A stretch of DNA of 64,000 bases. It comes from Garcia nutans. Taxonomy: Eukaryota; Streptophyta; Magnoliopsida; Malpighiales; Euphorbiaceae. The notes under the pieces were generated by a model that made no database searches, was not told the origin of the DNA, and saw only the letters and a program-made list of their open reading frames with translations. The stretch is from assembly GCA_947685225.1 (NCBI GenBank), contig CANTUV010000062.1:18806501-18870500 (forward strand), in the 5' to 3' direction. Made by a program: the position numbers and the translations under genes. This document shows positions 47,746 to 58,849 of the stretch, one piece after another; within the stretch, counting starts at the first letter, position 1, and each line of letters opens with the position of its first letter.

Positions 47746-49448
47746 CTATTGATACTGCCTCATTGGTACTATAGTGCCAAAGAAGTCCTCAGCTCCAACC
47801 TTCCTCAATTTATCATACTGCCTCATTGGTACTTGTGGCTGCGGTTGTGGTTGTGGTGGTGGCTGCTGCACTGAAGCCTGCCTCAACAGCTCTACCATAT
47901 GCCGTAACCAAACTGGCAAAATCTCATCAACTGCTGGTCTCTCTGGTACAGGAGCAGGTACCTCTCCAGCTATCTCAACTCTAGCTCCATCTCTACCCTC
48001 AACAGGAGCTACACTCTCAGCACTACCTTTTACAGACTGACGTGTCCGAGATGCCATCACTACCTATATCTACAAACACAGCAGAAAATTACCTCATCAA
48101 AGATCAGAAACTGCCAGTGCCAATGCATGTATCTTATTTAAAATCCATTTAAAAAAGATTTCCATTTTCTTTTTCTTACAGTTCACCTAGGTTGAGAACT
48201 TCAAACCTAGGCTCTGATACCAAAACAACCGTAACACCCTTGTACCCCATATACGTACACCACATACACCCACATATGTAATATATGTATATCAGATACA
48301 AGAATGTTACCATCCATTTAAAAAAAATCTTTAACTTTAACATTAAATCATCATTTCTACAATCTGAGTAAACTTAAAATATTTAACTTAATTTATAGAA
48401 AATAATAGATAAAACATTCCTTGTTAAAATATAAATATCTTTATTACCCAATCTGAGTAAACTTAAAACATTTAACTTAATTTATAGAAAATAATAGATA
48501 AAACATTCCTTGATAAAATATACATATCTTCATTACCCAAATGTTAATCCAAAATATTTGTTTAATAAGCAGCGGAATATACATAGGTATACATCAAAAT
48601 TAATAAGTACAATAACATAGAATTTATACATGCTGGCAGTTCATTTCAGATCTTGATGTCCACTAACAACTCTGATCTCAAAGTCTCAAGCCTAGACTCG
48701 ACTCGATCTAGACGAGCTTTCTGGCACAACCGGATCTACCCTGTCACCTACGCGATGAACCACAATTGCGCTAAGCAAAAAGCTTAGCGGTACAAACTTT
48801 GATTCAATATAGATCAATGCGATGCTACTGCACAACACATATGAATATAACAACTCATTACATTATATCTCATTATATTAATCATTTGCATCACATTTCA
48901 TAATTCACATTAAAGCAAAGACAAGCATGGGACCAAAGAGAATCTAATATGCTATTCAAATTTTAGAGTTACTGCTTTGGTCCATAAAGACACCTTGTGT
49001 CTAGCCCCATAGGCAATATATATCCATGGATAATCCAACTAGATCTGAGCTTATGACCCGGTCTTTTCACTCAGTCTAGCTTTAAGGATTTGTTTTTGAG
49101 GTTTACGACCCGGTCTTTTCACCCCAAAATCATCACATTTATCAGCTGGGCCCGGCTCACGACCCGGTCTTTTCACCTGCCCAGCAATTCATAGGCATGC
49201 CGCCAAACCTAGAACTCTGAAAATTGAATAACATACTAGGCACACAAGTTAATCATATTTCTCATTATCAAATTCTTTCATAATTCCATTCTCAAATTAT
49301 TTTCTCATTTTCTCATGATCAAATTAGGCACATTGCCTTATTATATTATCTTTTTCTCACTTATCTCTTTTATATCAATATCAACTTGTTACATTATGTT
49401 TTCACATATCTCATCACATTATTCCACATTTCTTTACATTTACAACAC
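47746..49448 (-). mobile_element. Family A copy 4: gag N terminus, PBS and truncated 5' LTR
   Basis: The gag frame 48060-47746 begins MMASRTRQSV and runs through LPVWLRHMVELLRQA and a Pro-Gln stretch to GAEDFFGTI, where it breaks at 47746. The PBS is at 48210-48222. The LTR starts at 48230 (CGTAACACCCTTGTACCCC, first T mutated) and stops at 49448, where a family B LTR begins. The cassette with CACGACCCGGTCTTTTCACC units is at 49040-49180, inside the inverted-repeat bracket. The hairpin CGCTAAGC-AAAAA-GCTTAGCG is at 48769-48789. The break at 47746 shares ATACTGCCTCATTGGTACT with 47816-47836, a microhomology junction. Confidence 0.85.
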
Positions 49449-50154
49449 TGTGAGTGGGGATTTTTGTCCCCACTCTCAGTGGAATGGTTCTTGTGACATC
49501 GGCACTGTTTAGGCTCGGGGCCTTAGAGAACACGGGCCTAAGACCAGAGAAAATGGAGTCTCCACCCGGACGGGCCAGAAAAAAGAAAAGGGTGGATGAC
49601 TCGATTCCTAAGGAATCCCCAACCCCTTAATGGGTTCGAAAAGTTGGGTACGTGTGGGGAAAGTGAGAAATGGCCCAACATCCCCACAATGCCCGGCTCT
49701 ACCTTTGCAGGCTTAATATTATAAAATTCTTAAGTATAACAATATTATCCATATTACACATAACAATTATAATAAAGCATCATTATATTAAAATCAAAGC
49801 AATGTCCAAACAAAGCAAATAAATGGACACCCATTCGAGGATGGAAACATGTCCTTACATCGTTCATGTCTAAACTAAATAGGACACCCACCAAAAGGTG
49901 GAAACATGTCCTTTACATTGGTCCAAAATATAAAAGCGATTTAAATTACATAAAATTTAACTAATGAGGTACCCACAAAGTGGAAACATACCTCTTACAA
50001 TTTTAATACCAAAACAAATAAATAATAATCATAATAATAAAGAAAATATCCATCCATGATAAATTAAATAAATCGAGTATTGAAATTAAATAAATCAACC
50101 ATCAAAAAATAAAGCAATAAATATATAAATTTAGGATTTTAAAGAATTATCAAT

Positions 50155-50400
50155 TGAATTTAGGGTTTCAAAACTTAGGGTTTTAGAAACTAAAGTTTTG
50201 TAATTAGAGTTTTGAAATTATGATTTCTAGGGTTTTGGAATTAGGGTTTTGGATAGTTAGGGTTTTTGGATAGTTAGGGTTTTTAAAACTAGGGTTTTAG
50301 ATAGTTAGGGTTTTTCAAGCTAGGGTTTTGGAATTAGAGTTTTGGAATTAGGGTTTTGGAAACTAGGGTTTTGGATAGTTAGGGTTTTTTTAGTGTCTTT
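50155..50400. repeat. Degenerate telobox-like array in the B LTR
   Basis: AGGGTTT occurs 12 times in about 245 bp (e.g. TTAGGGTTTTGGATAGTTAG), corresponding to AAACCCT on the LTR sense strand. Spacing is irregular (about 14-23 bp), so it is not a true (TTTAGGG)n telomere run. Sparser AAACCCTA motifs occur in the other B LTRs. Confidence 0.8.
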
Positions 50401-51227
50401 AGGTAGAATAATTTGGGAAAAGGGTTATGGGGTTTAACTTACTGCCTTAAAAACATAATTTTGGATTTGGAGAGATAAATTAAGGTTTTGGAGAAATAAT
50501 CAATATTTTTGGAGTTTAATAATGAAATGGTTTAGGCTTTTGGATAAAAATTGTTTGAGGTTTTGAGTTTTAATAAAATAATTCACGGTTCTTGAAGTAA
50601 ATTAAACAAAATAGATTCTAACAATTAATTTAAATCCTCGTCGGCTACTGGATATTTTTAAGTTTTTTATGAAACATCCAAGTGGGGCTACGAATACCAA
50701 CTAATCAATGTGTTAATTAAAGCAAACGATTAAAGTTATTGAAACAAGGATCAATTTACTGCATGTTCAAAGATCAAGGTACTGTGTGTTCGAAGATAAA
50801 GTAACTGCATCCATGTTTTTATTAATCAAAGAAACAAAGCTACTGTGATCATGAGTAATTTATGATTAAAGATCAAACTTCCGTTCGTTGGTTCCTCCAA
50901 ATTGATTTCTGGATGAACAATGTGAAGACAATATGTACTCTGCCTTCTTCTTTGGTTGTCTTGATATTTCTGTTTGTGGTTTCCTTCGTTCTCCAAAAAG
51001 CTGCTGCTGTTCTTCTCTCTTTGTTACCGTCTCTTCTGATTTATGGTTTAATCCTCTGTTAATCTCAATTGCTAACCTTGTTCCTGTTAATTCTCCCTTG
51101 TTAATGTTCCCTCCCTATTATAAATTCTGAAATGTTAATATTTATAGCAAAACCTCACTCAGAATCCTTAATCTAATATTAATCAGTCCCTAAAATGAAT
51201 TCTAGTTGAATTAGGAAACTTATCCGA

Positions 51228-51478
51228 CCTCATGTCGACCTAGTTGCCCTAGGTCGATATGAGTCCAACCTCATGTTGACCTTAGGCTGCCCAGGTTGAC
51301 ATGAGGAATGCTCATGTCGACCTTGGGCTGCCTAGGTCGACATGAGGAATGATCATGTCGACCTAGCCTGCCAAGGTCGATATGAAGCATGCTCATGTTG
51401 ACCTAACATGCCCAGGTCGACATGAGTCCAACCTCATGTTGATCTGGGCTACTAGATCGACATGAGGCATGCTCACGT
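51228..51478. repeat. About 40-bp dyad tandem array in the B LTR
   Basis: Six units are each built as CTCATGTCGACCT, a short spacer, AGGTCGACATGAG, i.e. a 13-bp inverted repeat per unit, with point changes between units. Confidence 0.85.
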
Positions 51479-51710
51479 CTCCCCCGCCGGCCTGACTAGA
51501 ATTATTCTTGCCCTTTTTTAACTTATGGACCGAAAAGTTTAAATTGGGCCGTGATTTTAGGGTTTTGTAATTGAATTTATGCCTCTTTAATCCGAACTGA
51601 CTTCTTTAAAAGTTATAAACTAGTTTTAAATATTTTAAAGTCAGTTAAATTTTATTTTGCATCCTTTAATTAGTACCATATCAAATTGGGGTCAAAATTA
51701 AGGGTCTATA

Positions 51711-51725
51711 ATTTGCCTCCTGCTT
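51711..51725 (-). other. Polypurine tract of the minus-strand B element
   Basis: On the minus strand AAGCAGGAGGCAAAT directly precedes the LTR start TATAGACCC. Confidence 0.75.
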
Positions 51726-51789
51726 GAATGATCTTGAATTGATTTAGAGAGTAAAAACCAACAAGACTTTTAATTTTGGCAAAAATAGA

Positions 51790-53060
51790 CTTAATTTTCT
51801 TGAGATGGTTTTGGTTTTGGGTTCTGGACCTGGTTCGAGTTCTAGACTCAGAAAAGACTTGGGTTCTGGACCTGAGATGGTTTGGGTTCTGGACCCGGTT
51901 CGAGTTCTAGACTCGAAAAGACTTATGTTCTGGTCCCGATATGGTTTGGGTTCTAGACTCAGTTCGAATTCTGGACTTGAAAAAGACTTGGGTTCTAAAC
52001 CTGGGGTGGTTTGGGTTCTATACTCGAAAAAAACTTTGGGTTCTGGACCAGGTATGGTTTGGGTTCTGGATCCGATTTGAGTTTTGGACTCAAAAAATAC
52101 TTGGGTTCTAGACCCGGGATGGATTGGTTTTTGGATCCGGTTCCAGTTCTAGACTCGAAAAAGACTTGGGTTTTAGACCGATATGGTTTGGGTTTTGAAC
52201 CCGGTTCGAGTTCTAGACTAAAAAAAGACTTGGGTTCTGGACTCAGGGTGGTTTGGATTCTGAACCTAGTTCGAGTTCTGGACTGAAAAAAGACTTGGGT
52301 TCTGGACCCAGTATAGTTTGGGTTCTGGACCCCAAAAAGACTTAGGTTCTGGACCTATGATGGTTTGGGTTCTGGACTCGGAAAAGACATGGGTTCTGAA
52401 CCCGGTATGGTTTGGGTTCTGGACTCGGTTTGAGTTTTGGACTCAGAAAGGACTTGGGTTCTGGACTTGGGATGGTTTGGGTTCTGGACCCGGTTTGAGT
52501 TCTGGACTCGAAAAAAACTTGGGTTCTGGACCTATTATGATTTGGGTTCTGGACCCGATTTGAGTTCTGGACTCAAAAAAGACTTGGGATCTGGACCCAG
52601 AATGGTTTGAGTTCTAGACCCGGTTTGAGTTTTGGACTCGAAAAAGACTTGGGTTCTTGACCCGAGATGGTTTGGGTTCTGGACCCGATTTGAGTTCTGG
52701 ACTAAAAAAAGACTTGGGTTCTGGATCCGAGCTAAGTTCTGAACTTAAGGGTAATTTTGGATTCCGGACCCGAGCTAAGTTCTGGACTTAAGAGTAATTA
52801 GGGTTCTGGACCCGAGCTAAGTACTGGACTTAAAAGTAATTAGGATTCTGGACTCGAGCTAAGTTCTGGACTTAAAAGTAATTAGTGTTCTGGACTTGAG
52901 CTAAGTTCTGGACTTAAAAGTAATTAGGGTTTTGGACCCAAGCTAAGTTCTGGACTTAAAAGTAATTAGGGTTCTGGACCCAAGCTAAGTTCTGGATTTA
53001 AGAGTAATTAGGGTTCTGAACCCGAGCTAAGTTCTAGACTTAAGAGAGAATTTAGGTTCT
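51790..53060. repeat. 3'-UTR tandem array of the B element (about 65-bp then about 42-bp units)
   Basis: From 51790 to about 52715 a compound unit of about 65 bp alternates GGGTTCTGGACCCGGTATGG with GAGTTCTGGACTCGAAAAAG. From about 52716 to 53060 a shorter unit takes over (GGTTCTGGACCCGAGCTAAG then TTCTGGACTTAAGAGTAATT), roughly eight times. The array sits between the antisense PMD promoter and the PPT. Tat/Ogre elements of other plants are known for variable 3'-UTR tandem repeats that can seed satellites. Open frames across it are by-products. Confidence 0.88.
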
Positions 53061-53433
53061 GGACCTAAGCTAAGAGAGGTTTAATTGTCTGTAAAAAATA
53101 GTTGTAGTCAGTAGGATACTAAAGAAATTCGCAAAAAAATTAGCTAATTTTTACCATAAACATATTTTCTCCTTGCCCTTGTGTGCAAAAATATTTTAAA
53201 AGTGTAAAAATATTTATATACACGCAAATATTTGAATGATTGATTTGAATAATTGAATTTCCTATTTATTTATTGTGTAGTTATTATTTATGCACTATTC
53301 ACTACTATTCATTTACTATTTATAAATAGTAATTTACTATTTATCAATAGTAACATTTACTTTTTCTTTCTTTTTGTCACGAGAATATTGTTTTCCTTTT
53401 TGATTTTTGTCTTTTTCCTTTGCAATAATTCCT

Positions 53434-53443
53434 CTATATAAAC
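53434..53443 (+). promoter_or_regulatory. TATA box of antisense PMD copy 3
   Basis: CTATATAAAC lies about 115 bp upstream of the exon-1 ATG at 53557. The context CCTCTATATAAACG is shared with copy 2. Confidence 0.65.
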
Positions 53444-53556
53444 GTTGCAAGCAGCTCATTTCTTCATCCTTTATAAAGAGTTCATATTATTTCTTTCCTT
53501 GCAAATTAAATACTGTCACTCAGAATTGTAAGATTCATAAAGCTCAAGTAGTTACC

Positions 53557-56343
53557 ATGGCAGGCGTCCAACAGTCTTCAAGGCGTAGGACTCGATCAAA
53601 TAATGAATTGATTTCTTACCTTCGAGATAATGAAATTGTGCAAATTTTGATATTACCCGGCATGCATCTCTATTGGAGTTCCAAAGATAAAACACTGGTA
53701 AGTGGTACTTTTCCGTATATATAAGTAATTTATTACAAAATTTGTTAGTATAATTATGTTCATATAGATTATACAAGAATAAGTATGTAGCAGAATTTAT
53801 TTAACAAAATCTACAAATTTATGCATGAAACTTCTAATGTAAAATGATTGTATAAGAATAAAACACATCAATTGTTGTGCGAGAAATTATTTGTCTGTGT
53901 CTCTTTTTTATTTATTTTTATTTATTATTATTTTTATTATATATTTTTTACCTTTTTATTTTTATTTTATTATTATATATTTTTTTATTTTATTTATTAT
54001 TATTATTTTTTATACATAAATATATTACTTTACATATTTATACAAAAGTATTTTATTTTATTATTTTAATTTATAATAATTTTTTTAATATTTTATTTTT
54101 TATTTTATTATTATTATTATTATTTTATTTTATTTAACATTTAACATAGTTACTATTATTACTTTTTATGTATTTATTATTATAATTATACTTTTTTTTT
54201 TCTTTTTTTAAGTGTGTGATAGAAATTACGTGTGTACTTGCCTGGACTTACCTGTATTTGGATAGCATGATGGGGGGGGGGGGGGGGGGGGGGGGGATAT
54301 TCACAAGGCTCATAAGTGGTATGACCAGGTCCAGCCTGCAGTAAAGAGAATGGTGCGGGAAAGTGGTTTTGAGGACTTCGTTTTGCAATTACCAGCACGG
54401 GGCTATCAAATAGATCGGAGCATGATCCAAGCGCTTATAGAATGATAGTTGGACACAACTCATACTTTTCACTTGCCCATTGGAGAGATGACAATTGGTC
54501 CGGTTGACTTTGCTACTATAACCCGCCTCCGATGTGATGGAACCCCCGTTCCTTTGACCAATAATATTTTAAAAGAAGAAAAAATCCGACAATTGATCGG
54601 TTTCAAGCCCATATATAGGAAGTCGTATAAGATTCGATATGAGCCCATTCGAGAGTATTGGGTAAAGTACACTCGACCCGTACAGGGTGAGAGGAAAAAA
54701 TAATATACTTGGGGATTTTTGTTATATTTGTTAGGGGCAATCATTTTGGGTAGCACCGTGTTCGCCATTCACTTATCTGTGTTGCATGCCCTTTTTGACT
54801 TGGATCACGTATCTTCTTATGCATGGGGGGAAGCTGGTCTAGCTTGTCTTTGTCATGGTTTTGATGTGCTCTATAGGAAGAAAAGATCCTTTATTGGTTT
54901 CGTGGCCATTGCTGAGGTGCTACTTCCTTAAAAATTATTAATCCACACAATGCATGTGCATAGGCTTGATTTTCTCTTTCATGTACAGGTCTGGGCATAC
55001 GAGCATAACTTGGTGAGGGTTCCAAACATTACACAGCCATGAGTCAATTTTCCAAGGTTGGGTGTTTGGTTGTCGGGTCGCAGGGAAGTGTTCGGGAGTC
55101 ACCATGTGCACTCTCACCGTTACCACTTGAGTGTCTGACCTGGGATCAAGTTAGAAAAATGTTAATATTAATATCAAACCTCTGATAAAAGATAAATTAC
55201 CGGTTTACTTTTCTACAGGTGGATACAACATAGTGGAGAGCCAAAGAGAAATGGCTGGATTAGATGCATGACTGATGCAATGCCTTTGCACAACTCTCGT
55301 CAAATTATGGCTGGCCCGGTCTCTAGTGGGTGGTTTCTAGGCGAGAGAGTACATGATTGGTTCCTTGGACCTGACCGGCGCAGAGTACCAGTTGATATTC
55401 CATCATTTATTCTGAACATTAATGGAATGCCGTAGCCCTTTTGGAGTCATTCTCGTATTAGTTTTGATATTCATGATTTCCTACTCTTACCGGATGTGTC
55501 ATATGCTCAATTTATCCAGGATTATCTGCTCAGTTTTGAAGTGTCACCTGTTGGTGTCCATGGCCTGTCTGGAGGTGAAGAAGAAATAGAAGGGGAGCAA
55601 GGAGAGGATGAAGAAGATGAAGGAGTGGATGAGGATGAGGATGAAGAAGAAGATGAGGAGGAGCCTTCTTCTCAATCCTATGGCAATTCTGGGGCTAGCA
55701 CTTTCCAGGTAGCCATCACTTTGTCATTACAACTGTCTCTTCATTTATCTATTCTGATTATTTGTATGATCATTGTAGGCTGCTGGTTCCTTTGACTATG
55801 GGGCTGTCCCTCTGTATGATACCCCGATACAGTGACAACTTTCTCCATTTGCCCCTTCTCATTTAGATGTGCCATCTGATTTGTAAAGCTTTGATCTGAG
55901 TTGCCTGGTCAGTCATTCTTATCCCATAATGATGTATGCTTGTATGTATGCATGAAAATGTATGGACTTACCCTTTCCTTTTTCTGGCTCACAGCGGATG
56001 CTTGAGGAGCAAAACATGAAGCTTCAGGAGGAATTAGTTGCGAGTTGTCGACATGCGGCCCATTTTGAGGAAATGTATCAACAAGAGGCACGAGACTTCT
56101 GATACTTTCGATTTGAGGGCGTGAGGGAACCAAATGCCTCTTCATCAAGAGGATCCCGGACTGTTGTCCATGATATACCACCTCCCTATTCAGGCGATGA
56201 TAGAACCGATTTTCGAAGGCCTGAAGGTTTAGATATTCCTTCTTCAAGTGGATATTGGATGGATAATATGCCCCCTCCTCCAACTGTTGATGAATTTTTT
56301 AAGGCTTTGTTTTATCATGAACCGCCTCCTTCCTCACAGTGAC
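53557..56343 (+). pseudogene. Antisense PMD pseudogene, copy 3 (best preserved)
   Basis: Exon 1 (53557-53697) encodes MAGVQQSSRRRTRSNNELIS through GMHLYWSSKDKTL, then a GTAAGT donor. An AT-rich intron follows. The exon near 54220-54440 contains a run of 25 G (54272-54296) and ends with tandem stops just before the core. The core 54449-54703 has DTTHTFHLPIGEMTIGPVDF and CDGTPVPLTNN. The block 54719-54931 has STVFAIHLSVLHAL and RKKRSFIGFVAIAEV. Then come WAYEHNLVRVPN (about 54990), GERVHDWFLGPDRRRVP-like sequence (about 55340-55400), an acidic tail 55560-55670 and a last exon 55996-56343 ending DEFFKALFYHEPPPSSQ. It has several stops. It is antisense to the surrounding B element. Known PMD proteins act in plant gene silencing and development; no function can be assigned here. 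Confidence 0.85.
54272..54296 (+). repeat. (G)25 homopolymer
   Basis: An uninterrupted run of 25 G lies in an exon-like part of PMD copy 3. The two other PMD copies lack it. Confidence 0.95.
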
Positions 56344-58121
56344 AAAAATATAAAACTTGTAATAAAAACTTGTAGTAAAACTTGTAATTAAGTAAAAATG
56401 GTAATGATAATAATATTTTTTTATTTTGCACTCTTTTTTTTTAATTAGATACAGTGGCTTTGTCAAATCAGTGCCATAGTACCTCAGGACTTGACTTTCA
56501 AAATTAATATATCTATAACATCATAGCCCTAGTTACCATACTAAACTCAAAAATTATTTCTATTTAAGCAAGAACTGTTGCACTTCAGATAGGCACATAC
56601 ACATTACTTGGCCAAAGATCTCTTTTGAGTTTGAATATGGTCTATCTCATATGCATGCTTATTCAAACTATCTCCAATAATAGACTCTACCTACCAAGAG
56701 AGATCAACAAGTCTTTGATAGGCTTGAAATAGGGTCTATAAGGTACACAGGTTTAAGTGAAGGCCATTTTGAGATAGGAGCTAATGTGACACAATGGACA
56801 AACCCTCACACTACAAATTTCTTATTTGAACTTTAGCCAGCTGGAAGTAATCTTGCTAGACTTGAAATTCTTTCTATCTTCTTAGCATTAATCTAGATCT
56901 TGATTAGGATAGTCTTTGCCTTTGTAAAGAGTTTGGTACCCAAATTCCTTTCTTTTCTTCTTCTCCCTTTTATTTCTTTTATTTCTTTTACTCTTTCCTA
57001 TTCTTTGAGCATTTTATCATTTTGTCTTTCTTCCTTGTAGGACTGTTAAGTACAAAACTTTCAAGAACTGGATGGCCTTTCTCCTTTTTCTTTGATTTTG
57101 ATCGAATCTATGGTTGGGTTGGACCAATTCAAGTCAAACTATCCTTATAAACCAAATGGAAGCATTTTGCTGCTTTAGGTAAAAGAGAACTCAGTTGGCT
57201 TTCTGAACTGCTTTTTTAGGTTTTATCTTTCTTTTTTCCTTCTCTTTTTTTCTTTTTCTTTTTTTTCTTTTTTTTTCTTCACTTTTTTTTTCTTATTTAT
57301 TCTTATTATTTTTTCCTTTTTCTTTTCTCTTTTTTTTAGTTCTAGCTCTAAAAGAGTTGCCTTGTTTGTACCAACTTGGGTTTTTAATAATGGATGAGTT
57401 GAGTAACATAAATCTCCTTTAACAGGGATAAATCATTTGTTACTCTGATGTTGTCTTGATATATTGGAGATATTAGGAAAACTTAACTACCCTTATGGTC
57501 TTGAGAACTTCAACTACCTTTATGGTCTTGAGAACTTCGACTATCTTTATGGTCTTGACTATACATTTCTTTCTTTGATCTCCTTGCCTCTTCATCTTAG
57601 TGATCATAAAACTTGTCAAAAGTATCACAACAGCTCAGGTTAGGTTGTTGGGGTTATATGCCAATGAAAAGAAAGCTAAAATTTTATAAAGGCTCAAAGG
57701 GACAACTAGAGTTTGATATTTAATTGGGTGGATACTAGTTGTTGACTTAACCAAACAATGCCTAGATCATCTCTCCCTTAAATAAGCAGAGTTTAATTTT
57801 TCCTCAAAAGTTTTTCAAAGCATGTTCTAAGACTGACTAGGACCTAGAAAAAGGTTATTATACAGGAACCCTTTCTAAGTAAGCATACACAACTCAATGC
57901 TATAGAGCAATTCCCTCGCCTAGTAAAGTCATTCAAGTCATGATGCATAAATATATTAATCCATGAATTATCAAGCTAGATTTCTCATTGGTTGAGCACT
58001 GAAATGAGCAAAGACCAACAAAAAATTTTATGAAAGTAATTTATTCAAACAACTTTAAATTAAAAAAAAACACAATTATTCCAATTAAATATTAAAGAAA
58101 GCAAAACAAATAGAGCAATAT
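56344..58121 (-). other. Family B non-coding internal region between gag and antisense PMD
   Basis: This region of about 1.8 kb has no pol-like frame. It includes a long CT-rich stretch (57220-57345, TTTTCTTT runs) and a short tandem phrase ATGGTCTTGAGAACTTC (three imperfect copies, 57497-57560). Its ends match 38448-38942, 40846-41342 and 44747-45240. Confidence 0.75.
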
Positions 58122-58849
58122 TCAAGCTAAGAAAAGTTTGTTGAGTTGGAGGTAAGGATTTTTTCCACCATTAAGGGTCATTGCTTCATCATCCACAGTT
58201 AGTCCAAGCTTACTTAGTAGCACATCATCTTCAGCAGCTTCTCTATCCATATCATCACAGGATGACAAGATAAAACTCTTCATGAAGGTTGTAAGCGGTG
58301 GCGCCCTTCCAAATTTAGGCAGAAGAATACTCTTAGTGTTGTGCTCATCAGGCTTAGGCAGTTTACCATTGTATATTAGATCTTGGATCTCATGCCTCAA
58401 TCAAGTACATCTATCGGTCTCATGTCCTTGAGTCTGATGAAATTGACAAAAAGCCTTAGCATTGAAGTTTGGTGGTAGGGGATTATGTAGCGGTCGAGGA
58501 GCCAACGGTTGTAATAGTCCCTTCTTTTGTAGCTTATTGAGAACCCATGATAGCGGCTTCCCCAATTCCGAAAATTGCCTCATTCCTCCTTGACCAGTGG
58601 CATTAACATAGCTTCCTTTTGTGTATTTTGATTGCTAGGCTGATAATTTCGTTTTACAGAAAAATAGTTCTTCTCTCTTTCCCTTTGACTTTTTCAACTA
58701 GGTTGATAGCCGCCCTTATTGCTCCACTTAGCCCCTCATTTTTCATTCGATCTTTGTTAGTGAACATGTTCTCCATGGATGCTGCCTTAGCATTGTTGAT
58801 GAGCTCTAGAATTTCAATCAACTGGGTCTTCATAATTTCAACCAATTGA
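58122..58849 (-). pseudogene. Family B gag with capsid core deleted
   Basis: The N-terminal helical part (58845-58654, MVEIMKTQLIEILELIN...VEKVKG) is followed at once by sequence matching the end of the capsid region of the 33.7 kb copy. The roughly 550-bp capsid core (KYNGTGNP to the Arg/Glu-rich helix) is therefore missing. The zinc-finger segment in frame 58583-58401 has APRPLHNPLPPNF and CQFHQTQGHETDRC. The last frame 58400-58122 continues RHEIQDLIYNGKLPKPDE through PKFGRAPPLTTF to a terminal stop. In-frame stops separate the pieces. It retains the same C-terminal stop-then-non-coding layout as the other copy. Confidence 0.85.

Larger units (their letters stand above)
49449..51710 (-). 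repeat. 3' LTR of the minus-strand family B element
   Basis: The LTR is 2262 bp. In sense it runs TATAGACCCTTAATTTTGAC...CCCCACTCACA. It contains a probable TATA box (TATAAATATT, 51146-51137), a dyad tandem array (51228-51478), a telobox-like array (50155-50400), and the conserved GAGTCATCCACCC segment near 49570-49610. Confidence 0.88.

Noticed and set aside
50155..50400. Interstitial telomere tract
   Set aside because: The motif is AGGGTTT with variable linkers inside an LTR, not contiguous TTTAGGG.
51805..52563. Three overlapping open frames encoding repeated Gly-Ser-Gly-Pro-like peptides
   Set aside because: They arise from the 65-bp tandem array; the unit length is not a multiple of three, so frames shift between units and no family is matched.
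53848..54137. Phe/Tyr/Ile-rich frames
   Set aside because: They are translation of T-rich intron DNA of PMD copy 3.
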